Of a stretch of DNA of 64,000 nt, positions 42,611 to 50,340 are shown in pieces (the stretch's first letter is position 1; the number at the start of each line of letters is the position of its first letter). The notes beneath the pieces are model-generated. The model saw nothing but the letters and a program-made list of their open reading frames with translations. It made no database searches and had not been told where the DNA came from. The stretch spans positions 1,550,001 through 1,614,000 of the forward strand of contig OZ239148.1 of assembly GCA_965194655.1 (NCBI GenBank), read 5' to 3'. The DNA is from Hahnella lacustris. GTDB taxonomy: Bacteria; Pseudomonadota; Gammaproteobacteria; Burkholderiales; Burkholderiaceae_A. A program made the translations under genes and the position numbers.

Positions 42611-42628
42611 TGTAAATTGCAGTTGACG
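42611..42628. promoter_or_regulatory. Degenerate PpsR-like box between crtI and bchG
   Basis: TGT-AAATTGCAGTTG-ACG matches TGT-N12-ACA with one mismatch (ACG). A half-site TGT at 42637-42639 starts 9 bases after it. The spacing and position in a short divergent promoter region of two photosynthesis operons make PpsR control plausible, but the match is weaker than at the other sites. Confidence 0.45.
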
Positions 42629-42657
42629 CTTCATTTTGTCAAGCAGAGAATCGGGGC

Positions 42658-43551
42658 ATGTCCCTCGTGCGCACGCGACTGCTGGCGGTGACGGAGCTCT
42701 TCAAGCCCATCACCTGGTTTCCACCCATGTGGGCATTCGCCTGTGGCGTGGTCGCCTCTGGGGTGTCGTTGTCTGAGCAGTGGCTCCTCATCGGCGTGGG
42801 CATCCTTCTGGCCGGCCCCATGGTCTGCGCCACCAGCCAGGCGATCAACGACTGGTTTGATCGTCATGTCGATGCCATCAATGAGCCCCAGAGACCCATT
42901 CCATCAGGGCGCATCCCGGGACGCTGGGGTCTTTATATTGCAGTGATCTGGAGCCTGGTCTCCCTTGCCGTGGCCACTGCACTCGGCCCCTGGGGCTTTG
43001 CAGCTGCGTTCGTTGGGCTTCTTTTGGCCTGGGGCTATAGCATGCCGCCCGTCCGATTCAAACAGAACGGCTGGATTGGCAACCTTGCTTGCGGTGTCTC
43101 TTACGAGGGACTCGCGTGGATGACTGGCGCCGCGGTGATGGCGGGAGGGGCCATGCCCGAGTCTCGGTCACTCGTGTTGGCCTTCCTCTACAGCCTTGGC
43201 GCTCACGGCATCATGACCCTCAATGACTTCAAGTCGATGGAAGGCGACCGCGTCATGGGCGTGCGCTCCCTACCGGTCCAACTGGGCGCACGAGGCGCTG
43301 CACTGACCGCCTGCCTCACGATGGCCTTTCCGCAAGTCGGTGTCATTGCGCTTCTGGTCTGGTGGGGTGCGCCCCTCTCCGCCTTGAGTGTCTTTGGTCT
43401 GCTGCTCGGCCAGGCTTGGCTCATGCGGGGCTTTCTCGCGGACCCTATGGCCCGGGCCCGCTTCTATAGTGGATTTGGCGTGCCGCTCTTTGTCGCCGGC
43501 ATGATGGTGAGCGCATTCGCCCTCCGCCACCTCTCGGGCATCCAGACATGA
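42658..43551 (+). CDS. bchG: Bacteriochlorophyll synthase
   Basis: 297-residue UbiA-family prenyltransferase that esterifies bacteriochlorophyllide a with geranylgeranyl (or phytyl) diphosphate. The first Asp motif is SQAINDWFDRHVDAINEPQRP and the second is LNDFKSMEGDRVMGVRSLP. About eight hydrophobic segments, inner membrane. ATG 42658 is the first of a coupled plus-strand operon; the next gene overlaps by ATGA. The order bchG, PucC-like MFS, bchP matches Rhodobacter (bchG-orf428-bchP). Confidence 0.96.
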   Translation: MSLVRTRLLAVTELFKPITWFPPMWAFACGVVASGVSLSEQWLLIGVGILLAGPMVCATSQAINDWFDRHVDAINEPQRPIPSGRIPGRWGLYIAVIWSLVSLAVATALGPWGFAAAFVGLLLAWGYSMPPVRFKQNGWIGNLACGVSYEGLAWMTGAAVMAGGAMPESRSLVLAFLYSLGAHGIMTLNDFKSMEGDRVMGVRSLPVQLGARGAALTACLTMAFPQVGVIALLVWWGAPLSALSVFGLLLGQAWLMRGFLADPMARARFYSGFGVPLFVAGMMVSAFALRHLSGIQT

Positions 43552-44918
43552 ACCCATCCAATCCCCACCTCACTTGGTTTGGGATTGCTCGTATCGGCAT
43601 GGTCCAGGCGAGCATTGGCGCAGTGGTAGTCCTGGCCACCTCCACACTCAATCGAGTCTTGGTCGTCGAACTTGGCCTTGCTGCCCTCCTTCCCGGCATT
43701 CTGGTGGCCATGCACTACCTCGTACAGATGCTGCGGCCTCGCATGGGTTTTGGCTCGGATCAGGCTGGGCGATGTACGCCCTTTATTCGAGGGGGCATGA
43801 TCGTTCTGGCCTGCGGTGGTCTCCTCGCAACCTGGGCCACCACTCAAATGACTGAGCCCGGATCGCTCGGATACGTCGCCCTCTTCTCGGGCTTCGTCAT
43901 GATTGGGCTTGGCGTCAGTGCATGCGGAACGGCCTTGCTCACGCTCTTGGCCAAACAGGTTCACCCCACTCGTCGAGCAGGTGCAGCCACCCTAGTCTGG
44001 ATCATGATGATCGCGGGCTTTGCGACCACGGCTGGAATCGCCGGACACCTGCTGGAACCCTTCAGCATGGAGCGTTTACTCCATGTCAGCACAGGTGTCA
44101 CGCTCCTCGCCGTGGCCATCACCTTGGTCATGACGGTACGCCTCGAACGCGCGACGCCCCCGCTGGATCCAGCCAACACGAAGCCGAGCGAAGTGGAGAC
44201 ATCATTCCTTGCGGCGCTTCGATCCGTCATTCGCGAGCCTCAAGCGTGGCAGTTCACCTTGTTTGTCTTTGTCTCCATGCTGGCCTTTAGCACCCAAGAT
44301 CTGATTCTGGAACCTTTTGCTGGTGAGGTCTTTGGGCTCTCCCCCGGAGCGTCGACTCAGCTCTCGGGCATGCAGCATGCAGGCGTCTTGGTTGGGATGC
44401 TGCTTGTTGCGGCGGTTGGCTCCGTCCCTCGTCTTCGCAAGAGCCCCATCGGCTCTCTCAAGCGCTGGACCATGGGGGGGTGTCTCCTCTCTGGCCTCGC
44501 TTTGCTTGGCCTTGCGGCAGCTGGCTTGTTCGAGCAGCGAGACTGGCCGCTCATTCCCAACGTCATGCTTTTGGGGGTTGCCAATGGCGCGTTCTCGATC
44601 GCGGCCATTGCATCGATGATGCGCCTCGCCGGCGAGGGGCAGGCACGCAGGGAGGGCACACGCATGGGGCTCTTTGGTGCGGCCCAGGCCATCGCCTTTG
44701 CGCTGGGCGGTCTCCTGGGGACTGGTCTGGCCGATCTGGCGCGTGGCCTCATGGATTCCACCAGTCAGGCTTATGGCGTGGTTTTTCTGCTCGAGGCCGC
44801 ACTCTTTGTCTTGGCAGCCCAACTGGGCGCAAAGGTGTCGGAGTCCCAGACCTCACACCCCCCTCGTCCTATCCACTCCTCATCAGAAAGAGAGGCCCTT
44901 CATGCATCAGCCCTTTGA
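43548..44918 (+). CDS. PucC-family MFS protein (orf428-like)
   Basis: 456-residue membrane protein of the BCH/PucC family, homologous to LhaA in this window: GMVQASIGAVVVLATSTLNRVLVVELGLAALLPG near the N-terminus, GFGSDQAGR, and FSTQDLILEPFAGEVFGLSPG in the middle. About 12 membrane segments. It corresponds to the orf428 position of Rhodobacter between bchG and bchP and probably helps move or deliver bacteriochlorophyll; the exact role is unproven. It overlaps bchG by ATGA and bchP by 17 bases. Confidence 0.88.
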   Translation: MNPSNPHLTWFGIARIGMVQASIGAVVVLATSTLNRVLVVELGLAALLPGILVAMHYLVQMLRPRMGFGSDQAGRCTPFIRGGMIVLACGGLLATWATTQMTEPGSLGYVALFSGFVMIGLGVSACGTALLTLLAKQVHPTRRAGAATLVWIMMIAGFATTAGIAGHLLEPFSMERLLHVSTGVTLLAVAITLVMTVRLERATPPLDPANTKPSEVETSFLAALRSVIREPQAWQFTLFVFVSMLAFSTQDLILEPFAGEVFGLSPGASTQLSGMQHAGVLVGMLLVAAVGSVPRLRKSPIGSLKRWTMGGCLLSGLALLGLAAAGLFEQRDWPLIPNVMLLGVANGAFSIAAIASMMRLAGEGQARREGTRMGLFGAAQAIAFALGGLLGTGLADLARGLMDSTSQAYGVVFLLEAALFVLAAQLGAKVSESQTSHPPRPIHSSSEREALHASAL

Positions 44919-46113
44919 TGCCGTCGTCGTTGGCGGTGGCCCCTCTGGATCAACGGCGGCGTACCTCCTGGCACAGGCTGGTTGGCGGGTCGCACTCATT
45001 GATCGGGGCGGCCGTATCAAGCCCTGCGGGGGTGCTGTCCCTCCTCGACTGATTCGCGATTACCAGATTCCTGACCACTTACTGGTGGCGCGCATCCGAT
45101 GCGCGCGGATGATCTCTCCCACCCAAAAGCAAGTCGACATCCCGATTGAGGATGGATTTGTCGGCATGGTGAACCGAGAGGACTTTGATGAATGGCTTCG
45201 GTCCAGAGCTGCAGGGGCGGGCGCTACTCGCCTCACAGGTCTCTGTGAACAGGTCGATGCCATGGGGCCAGATGGCTTCTCCCGCATTCAGGTCCTACTC
45301 AAAGACGAGGATCACAAGCATGGGCCAGAGCTCATCACGCTCAAGGCACGGATGGTGATTGGCGCCGACGGGGCTCGATCTCGCGTCGCGGCTCAGCGCA
45401 TCCCGCGCGCGGGTGAGGGCAAAACCGTGTTCGCATATCACGAGATTCTCAGAGCGCCTGCACGAGAGGCCGCTCCCGCTGTGGGCTACGACCCCGATCG
45501 ATGCGACGTCTACTATGACGGACGATTCTCTCCAGATTTTTATGGATGGATGTTTCCGCACGGCGATTGCCTGAGCATTGGGACCGGCAGTATGGACAAG
45601 GGATTCTCGTTGCGTTCGGCGACCCAGGCACTGCGTAAGGAGGCCCGGCTCGACCATCTTGAACTGGTGCGTCGAGAAGGCGCCCCGATTCCCCTCAAGC
45701 CCCTGCCTGTCTGGGACGACGGACGCAATGTCGTTCTCGCCGGAGATGCGGCTGGCGTGGTTGCGCCCGCGTCGGGTGAGGGCATTTATTACGCCATGCT
45801 CGGTGGGGAGCTTGCAGCGAAGGCTGGCGAAGCCTTTCTCAGAACCGGGCAGCCCGCCTCACTCAAACTGGCTCGACAGGCCTTCATGAAGGACCACGGT
45901 CGAATCTTTTTCGTGCTGGGCCTCTTGCAGCGCTTCTGGTACGGAAACGACAAGCGAAGAGAGCAATTCGTTAAAATCTGTCGCGATGAAGATGTTCAGA
46001 AAATCACCTTCGATGCGTACATGAACAAGCGAATGGTCCGACGCAAGCCCATGGCTCACCTCCGAATTCTCGCCAAAGACATCGCGCATCTGCTGGGCCT
46101 GGCCAAGGCGTGA
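44902..46113 (+). CDS. bchP: Geranylgeranyl reductase
   Basis: 403-residue flavoprotein that reduces the geranylgeranyl tail to phytyl on bacteriochlorophyll. The FAD motif VVVGGGPSGSTAAYLLAQAGW is at the N-terminus, with IKPCGGAVPPRL (the BchP active-site block), IGADGARSRVA and NVVLAGDAAGVVAPASGEGIYYAM. The open frame begins earlier inside the MFS gene; ATG 44902 (MHQPFDAV) matches the family. tspO follows with GTGA overlap. Confidence 0.95.
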   Translation: MHQPFDAVVVGGGPSGSTAAYLLAQAGWRVALIDRGGRIKPCGGAVPPRLIRDYQIPDHLLVARIRCARMISPTQKQVDIPIEDGFVGMVNREDFDEWLRSRAAGAGATRLTGLCEQVDAMGPDGFSRIQVLLKDEDHKHGPELITLKARMVIGADGARSRVAAQRIPRAGEGKTVFAYHEILRAPAREAAPAVGYDPDRCDVYYDGRFSPDFYGWMFPHGDCLSIGTGSMDKGFSLRSATQALRKEARLDHLELVRREGAPIPLKPLPVWDDGRNVVLAGDAAGVVAPASGEGIYYAMLGGELAAKAGEAFLRTGQPASLKLARQAFMKDHGRIFFVLGLLQRFWYGNDKRREQFVKICRDEDVQKITFDAYMNKRMVRRKPMAHLRILAKDIAHLLGLAKA

Positions 46114-46574
46114 AGCGCGACGCCGTCGTTGCAGCACTGGTTGCCTTGGGTGTCGCCAGTGCAGGGGGGTCTTTGACCGTACTCGATGATTGGTACTTCA
46201 GTCTGGTGCAGCCCTCCTTTAAACCACCCGACTGGGTGTTCGGCCCTGCATGGACGACGCTCTTCTGCTTAACAGCATGGTCCAGCGTGGTGGCGTGGCG
46301 GGCAGCGCTCACCGATGCCGCTCGTCGATGGGTCTTGGTTGGGTTCGGGCTCTACTATCTGCTCAACATCGGCTGGAGCGCACTCTATTTCTATCTGCAG
46401 CAGCCAGCGCTTGCGCTCGTGGAGGTGGTCCTGCTCTGGCTCTCGGTCGGGCTCTTGGTGGTCAGGCTACGCATCCTCTCGGTGAAGGCGTCATGGCTCA
46501 TGGCCCCCACCTGGGCCTGGATCAGTTTTGCCGGTGTGCTCAATGCTGCCACCGTGATGCTCAATCCCGCCTAA
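46110..46574 (+). CDS. tspO: TspO/MBR family tryptophan-rich sensory protein
   Basis: 154-residue protein with five predicted membrane segments and the TspO signature QPSFKPPDWVFGPAWTTLFCLTAWS near the N-terminus. TspO binds tetrapyrroles and in Rhodobacter sphaeroides represses photosynthesis genes under aerobic growth in response to porphyrin intermediates. The GTG start overlaps the bchP stop (GTGA), so it is made with the bchG-MFS-bchP operon. In R. sphaeroides tspO is near crtB/crtI; here it follows bchP, where many relatives carry idi instead. It converges with pufC. Confidence 0.88.
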   Translation: MKRDAVVAALVALGVASAGGSLTVLDDWYFSLVQPSFKPPDWVFGPAWTTLFCLTAWSSVVAWRAALTDAARRWVLVGFGLYYLLNIGWSALYFYLQQPALALVEVVLLWLSVGLLVVRLRILSVKASWLMAPTWAWISFAGVLNAATVMLNPA

Positions 46575-46595
46575 GTTAACGTTCCCATCAGAATG

Positions 46596-46628
46596 AGAAA
46601 AGCACCACCTTGGAAACCAAGGTGGTGC
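46596..46628 (-). terminator. Terminator of the puf operon
   Basis: A perfect 12-bp stem, GCACCACCTTGG (46602-46613) and CCAAGGTGGTGC (46617-46628), with loop AAA. Read on the minus strand it ends in TTTTCTCATTC, the pattern of a Rho-independent terminator, so it would close the crtE-to-pufC superoperon. It may also protect the puf mRNA 3' end. A second hairpin lies just upstream (46632-46662). Confidence 0.85.
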
Positions 46629-46631
46629 AAA

Positions 46632-46662
46632 GTGGCCTCTGACCAGGGAGAGTTGAGGCCAC
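46632..46662 (-). terminator. Second hairpin after pufC
   Basis: GTGGCCTC (46632-46639) pairs with GAGGCCAC (46655-46662) around a 15-base loop. It lacks a T tract of its own, but with the adjacent terminator it gives tandem hairpins after pufC that may stabilise the mRNA or support termination. Confidence 0.5.
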
Positions 46663-46705
46663 CACGCTTCCGGAGAGGAGGCGAGTTGTTGTTCTGTTGC
46701 GTCGG

Positions 46706-47737
46706 CTACTGCTTGGCGACTACGGCTTTCTTGCCGGCGAGCTCAGGGAAACTGGTGAGCATGCTGGTTCCGTAGAGCGGCTTATTCACCCCGTTATGGC
46801 AGGTGGCGCAGTTGATCTTGCTGATGTCACCAGTGGGTCCGAGCTGATTGGCAGGCTGAATGGCTGTCAGCGGGACGACCCAGGTGTTGTTGAGGTCACG
46901 AACCATTCGAATGCCATGCCACGCCGTCAATCGGGCCGGGGTGCTTTGCTCCCACTCGGCCATGGCGCGAGTGTTGTGACAATGGGTGCAGTTCACACCC
47001 AGGCTCTCGCTCATATGAATCATGAGGGAGTGCGTCCACTCGGTCTGCTTGATGGACTGTCGATTCCCGGTCGGCAGCGCGGTCGTTCCGGCCATACGAA
47101 TCTCTTTGTCTTGGAGCAAATAAGGGGTAAACGCGTCGTAGGGTAAGGACGTGTTGCCATTGGCCTCTACCCCCGCCCGATTCTGGCCGTTGTCATTCCC
47201 GAGCAGGCGTCCAGCAACCTTCACGTCAGGCGCTGAAAACCACCGCTTTTCTGGCACATTGTTGCCTCGGTGACAGGTGTAGCAGGTCACACCGGTATTG
47301 CCCACGTGATTGGTCCACTGACTGTTAATGGCCAGGGTCATTTCGGTCATCTTGCGCGCAGTGACTTTGGTGTAAAGGCTGTCATCGGCGAAGTTTTCAA
47401 GGTTATGGCAGAACGCACATCCTTGTTCCGGGGCAACCCAGAGGGTCATGGCAGCCATGATGTTGTTGAACTGCGCCTCGGAGAGATCTCCCAAGACCTT
47501 CACGTTTTTGTATATGTTCCGAGCCTTAGGGCCGCTTGGATCAGCGGGTGGAAAAGCCTCGGGCGCCTGATTGGCGGCAGCCAGCTCAGCCTGAGTGCGC
47601 TTATTCTTGACCTGCTCCATGCCGACGCCGCGATAGCCAATCTGGTCCACGTCCATGGGTGGACGCTCACAGCCAGAGAGCAACAGGCTCACACCCACGG
47701 CAAGTCCAGCCAGGATTCCGATTCGAGTGGTTTTCAT
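46706..47737 (-). CDS. pufC: Reaction-centre cytochrome c subunit (tetraheme)
   Basis: 343-residue lipoprotein that re-reduces the special pair from the periplasmic side. A lipobox LLSGC gives lipid-modified Cys23. Four heme-binding motifs are visible: CAFCH (107-111), CYTCH (152-156), CTHCH (250-254) and CATCH (310-314), each probably with Met or His distal ligands in the usual repeats. ATG 47737 starts the signal peptide; the longer frame runs into pufM. It is the last gene of the puf operon. Confidence 0.96.
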   Translation of the reverse strand: MKTTRIGILAGLAVGVSLLLSGCERPPMDVDQIGYRGVGMEQVKNKRTQAELAAANQAPEAFPPADPSGPKARNIYKNVKVLGDLSEAQFNNIMAAMTLWVAPEQGCAFCHNLENFADDSLYTKVTARKMTEMTLAINSQWTNHVGNTGVTCYTCHRGNNVPEKRWFSAPDVKVAGRLLGNDNGQNRAGVEANGNTSLPYDAFTPYLLQDKEIRMAGTTALPTGNRQSIKQTEWTHSLMIHMSESLGVNCTHCHNTRAMAEWEQSTPARLTAWHGIRMVRDLNNTWVVPLTAIQPANQLGPTGDISKINCATCHNGVNKPLYGTSMLTSFPELAGKKAVVAKQ

Positions 47738-47747
47738 GAGGATTTCC

Positions 47748-48770
47748 TTATTGAGCTGGGGCAGCGGGGGCAGCAGCGGCCGCTGCGGGAGCAGCCACTG
47801 CTGCATCGGTGTAGGGGCTAACGACCGGATCCCAGATGGATGGGTAGCTGGGTGCAACTCCATGCTTCACTGCCCAGAGATACCAGTTGTCGACGACGGT
47901 GCCTGTGAGCAGGATGCCAATGCCCCCAGTGATGCAGGTGAGCACAGCAAACCACCAAGCCCAACGGTGAATCGACTCCATGGTTGCATTAAAGCCCATG
48001 GTCCAACGCCAGAAGAGGGCAGCACGCTCGGATGCAGTTCCACGGTCCACAATCTGTTCGATCTCGCGCTCACCTCCGTAGCGGCCGACCGCCAGAATGG
48101 TCGCACCGTGCATCGCGAACAACAGAACCGACCCATAGAGAAAGGCGATCGAGAGCATGTGGAACGGGTTGTAGAACAGGTTGCCATACCGCAGTGAAAA
48201 GGCCGTGGTCCAGTCGAGGTGCGAGAAGATGCCAAAGGGCACAGCCTCACCCCAGCTGCCCATGAGCACTGGACGGAAGAATCCCAGCACCAGATAGAGC
48301 CAGATGGCTGCGGCGAAGGCCCAGGCCACATGTGTGCCCATTTTGAGTTGTACCGCTAAGCGATAGGTTCGCGCCCACCAGAGCAGGATGGAGATGGTGA
48401 TGAAGAACCCGGAGAAGAGCCACCATCCACCCTGATTCAAGGGGGGAATGCTCAGTCCATAAGCTGGGGGTGGTGGATCGACGGAGAGCCAGAAGAGCTG
48501 CTTGATGAACTCAATCGGGCTGTAGTTCACCTGAACCAGATAGTTCCAGCCAATGGCGGTGAAGCCGATCACGAAAAAGAAGATCGAGGCCACGCCCAGG
48601 AAGCCGAGATAGAAGGGACCAATCTGGGCGTTGCCAATGCGACCGAGCAGGTGCACATGCCACGTGGTGGTGCCACGCTCGCGTTGATCGATCTCACGAT
48701 CTAAGGGAATGCCGAGGTCAGCCGGTCCCTCGACCTGAATCTGTGTAAAGAGGTTTTGATATTGGGGCAT
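47748..48770 (-). CDS. pufM: Photosynthetic reaction centre M subunit
   Basis: 340-residue, five-helix core subunit binding bacteriochlorophylls, pheophytin and QA. The N-terminus MPQYQNLFTQIQVEGPADLGIPL and the helix WTTAFSLRYGNLFYNPFHMLSIAFLYGSVLLFAMHGATIL with its conserved His, plus FNATMESIHRWAWWFAVL, are typical. The C-terminus ends in an Ala/Pro-rich tail (about 20 residues), longer than in Rhodobacter. ATG 48770 is 35 bases after pufL; pufC follows after 10 bases. No pufX follows pufM. Confidence 0.97.
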   Translation of the reverse strand: MPQYQNLFTQIQVEGPADLGIPLDREIDQRERGTTTWHVHLLGRIGNAQIGPFYLGFLGVASIFFFVIGFTAIGWNYLVQVNYSPIEFIKQLFWLSVDPPPPAYGLSIPPLNQGGWWLFSGFFITISILLWWARTYRLAVQLKMGTHVAWAFAAAIWLYLVLGFFRPVLMGSWGEAVPFGIFSHLDWTTAFSLRYGNLFYNPFHMLSIAFLYGSVLLFAMHGATILAVGRYGGEREIEQIVDRGTASERAALFWRWTMGFNATMESIHRWAWWFAVLTCITGGIGILLTGTVVDNWYLWAVKHGVAPSYPSIWDPVVSPYTDAAVAAPAAAAAAPAAPAQ

Positions 48771-48805
48771 GATTTTTTTCCTTGAGCCAGTGCGCTGAGG
48801 ACCGC

Positions 48806-49630
48806 TTAGGACCAGATGGGAAGACGCAGCCACCATCCCCACCACTGGGGCCAGCCTTGCGTCCAGAAGGGTCCGCTGATCACAATGCAGACCGCGCTGA
48901 AAAAGCCTGCCGCAAGCGCGAGAAACAGGCCGAGGCGGTGAATGCCTAAGGTACCGATCGAGTAGCCAATCGTGTCGCGAAAGAAGGTGTCCTCATGCTC
49001 AGGTGTCTTGACCGTTTCGCCCCTACCCGGGTTGGTCGAAGACAGGATGAGTGAGCCATGCAGAGCGAGCGCAAACGTGGTGGTGAAAAACAGACTCACC
49101 GCGATCATGTGCGCTGGGTTGTAGTGAAAGTGAAGGAATTGATAACCCACGTTTGAGACCCAGTCCAGGTGACTCAAGATCCCGTAGGGAAACCCGTGGC
49201 CCCAGGCCCCGAGTAAGAGTGGCCGGATCACGACCAGGGTGACATAGGCGAAGACCGCGACGCTAAAAGCGACCGGAACGTGATAGCCCATACCCAGCTT
49301 GCGACAGATCTCCACTTCACGCAGCGCCCAAGAGCCAAACGCTCCAATGGCACAAACCGTGATGATCTGCCAGAGGCCTCCCTCCGCCAGGGGCGCAAGC
49401 CCCAGACCGTATTTCAGATCAGGCGGCGCAATGTTGATCTGCCAGGGATTCCAGGTGGGGCCTTGCGAGGCGCCCCAGAGAATCAGTGCAGTCCCGAGGA
49501 ATGCAAAAAAGATGGTGGTGACCCCAAAGAACCCGACATAAAAGGGCCCAATCCAAAAGTCAAACAAATCACCGCCCAGCAGGGTCCCTCCCCGCACGCG
49601 GTACTTGCGTTCAAAGCTCAGCATGGCCAT
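48806..49630 (-). CDS. pufL: Photosynthetic reaction centre L subunit
   Basis: 274-residue, five-helix core subunit that binds the special pair with PufM and the QB site. The N-terminal LSFERKYRVRGGTLLGGDLFDFWIGPFYVGFFG, the helix NPAHMIAVSLFFTTTFALALHGSLILSS with conserved His, and the HEDTFFRDTIGYSIGTLGIHRLG block are typical. The start ATG 49630 has GGAGGAC 8 bases upstream. A hairpin lies in the 75-base gap between pufA and pufL. Confidence 0.97.
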   Translation of the reverse strand: MAMLSFERKYRVRGGTLLGGDLFDFWIGPFYVGFFGVTTIFFAFLGTALILWGASQGPTWNPWQINIAPPDLKYGLGLAPLAEGGLWQIITVCAIGAFGSWALREVEICRKLGMGYHVPVAFSVAVFAYVTLVVIRPLLLGAWGHGFPYGILSHLDWVSNVGYQFLHFHYNPAHMIAVSLFFTTTFALALHGSLILSSTNPGRGETVKTPEHEDTFFRDTIGYSIGTLGIHRLGLFLALAAGFFSAVCIVISGPFWTQGWPQWWGWWLRLPIWS

Positions 49631-49661
49631 GTCGATGTCCTCCGAATTCAGGTGGCAAACC

Positions 49662-49687
49662 CCACGGGCCCAAGGAGGAACCCGCGG
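49662..49687 (-). other. pufA-pufL intercistronic hairpin
   Basis: A 7-bp stem with one G-T wobble (49662-49668 with 49681-49687) and a 12-base loop in the pufA-pufL gap. Intercistronic hairpins after pufA are known in Rhodobacter to stabilise the antenna mRNA so that LH1 polypeptides outnumber the reaction centre. The same role is inferred. Confidence 0.45.
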
Positions 49688-49705
49688 TGTTCGCGTTCCA
49701 ACGAT

Positions 49706-49891
49706 TTACTTCTTGGGCATAGATGAGTTCTGAACCGCGGCCTTGTACTCGGCCTGGCTCATGCCATCCATCCAGTTGAAGCGTGCGGTGCTCAGCAGAA
49801 TGAGGTGAATCATTGCTGCCAGACCGAACAAGAAAACGCCTTGCACCACCATGGCGCGAAGCGGGTCGTAGAGTTTCCAAACTCGCCACAT
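49706..49891 (-). CDS. pufA: LH1 alpha polypeptide
   Basis: 61-residue antenna protein. The N-terminus MWRVWKLYDPLRAMV is the typical LH1 alpha start. The single membrane helix contains AAMIHLILLST, with His as the bacteriochlorophyll ligand, followed by RFNW; the Trp side chains near the C-terminal boundary are expected to tune absorption. A short polar tail (MSQAEYKAAVQNSSMPKK) follows. It lies 15 bases after the small pufB-like gene and 75 bases before pufL. Confidence 0.97.
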   Translation of the reverse strand: MWRVWKLYDPLRAMVVQGVFLFGLAAMIHLILLSTARFNWMDGMSQAEYKAAVQNSSMPKK

Positions 49892-49906
49892 ATCGTTTAC
49901 TCCTAT

Positions 49907-50131
49907 TTAGGTGAGATGCGACATCAGGGTGTAAACCGCTGCCCTTACGCCGCCGGTCATGGTCTTGCTGCTCTCGGCTCCAGGGAACCAGGAACGCCAG
50001 TCGAGCATGAGCACTTGGGCCAACAGCGCGACCGCAAAAAAGGCCATAAACAGCACAGCAAATAGCCCGTGTACCGCCCACGCGTCGCCCTTGTGGGGTA
50101 ACCGGTGGCTGAGGTGCGAGACTTGCTCCAT
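49907..50131 (-). CDS. Small LH1-beta-like protein lacking the BChl-ligand His
   Basis: A 74-residue single-helix protein encoded between pufB and pufA. Aligned with PufB it shares the antenna layout: His21 in WAVHGLF takes the position of the conserved -18 His of LH beta, the helix ends in ALLAQVLMLDWRSWFPG, and Trp45-Arg-Ser-Trp48 lies at the same offset as WRPW. But the bacteriochlorophyll ligand (A-x-x-x-H in PufB) is Gln39. A C-terminal tail of about 25 residues (SSKTMTGGVRAAVYTLMSHLT) is absent from PufB. The ribosome binding site GGAGGA lies at the right spacing for ATG 50131, while ATG 50137 is only 0-1 base from it. It may be a structural LH1 component or an assembly protein; neither PufX nor PufQ matches it. 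I do not recognise it as a named gene. Confidence 0.8.
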   Translation of the reverse strand: MEQVSHLSHRLPHKGDAWAVHGLFAVLFMAFFAVALLAQVLMLDWRSWFPGAESSKTMTGGVRAAVYTLMSHLT

Positions 50132-50157
50132 GGACATTCCTCCTGTTGCTTAAGAGA

Positions 50158-50304
50158 TCAGTAAAACCAGGGACGCCACGCCCAAACGAGGATGTGGGCA
50201 ATGACTGCCAACGCCGTAAAGCCCACCAAACCCTGCATGTAGTAGGTGTGGAACTCCTGGGCTTCCTCGTCGGTGAGGCCGGAGATGCTTCGGTTGTTGC
50301 TCAT
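50158..50304 (-). CDS. pufB: LH1 beta polypeptide
   Basis: 48-residue antenna protein. N-terminal SGLTDEEAQEFHTYYMQG, with His19 and the BChl ligand His37 in AVIAHILVWAWRPWFY, is a textbook LH1 beta. The protein ends directly after WRPWFY, a short C-terminus. The ribosome binding site AAAGGAG lies 8 bases before ATG 50304. A GC-rich hairpin lies upstream in the gap to bchZ. Confidence 0.97.
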   Translation of the reverse strand: MSNNRSISGLTDEEAQEFHTYYMQGLVGFTALAVIAHILVWAWRPWFY

Positions 50305-50340
50305 GGGAGGTTCTCCTTTGAGTTGGCTTAAAGGCCAAAT

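Noticed and set aside
49907..50131. Considered PufQ or PufX for the gene between pufB and pufA
   Set aside because: PufQ lies before pufB and PufX after pufM, and neither has the LH-beta-like His/Gln and WRxW spacing seen here.
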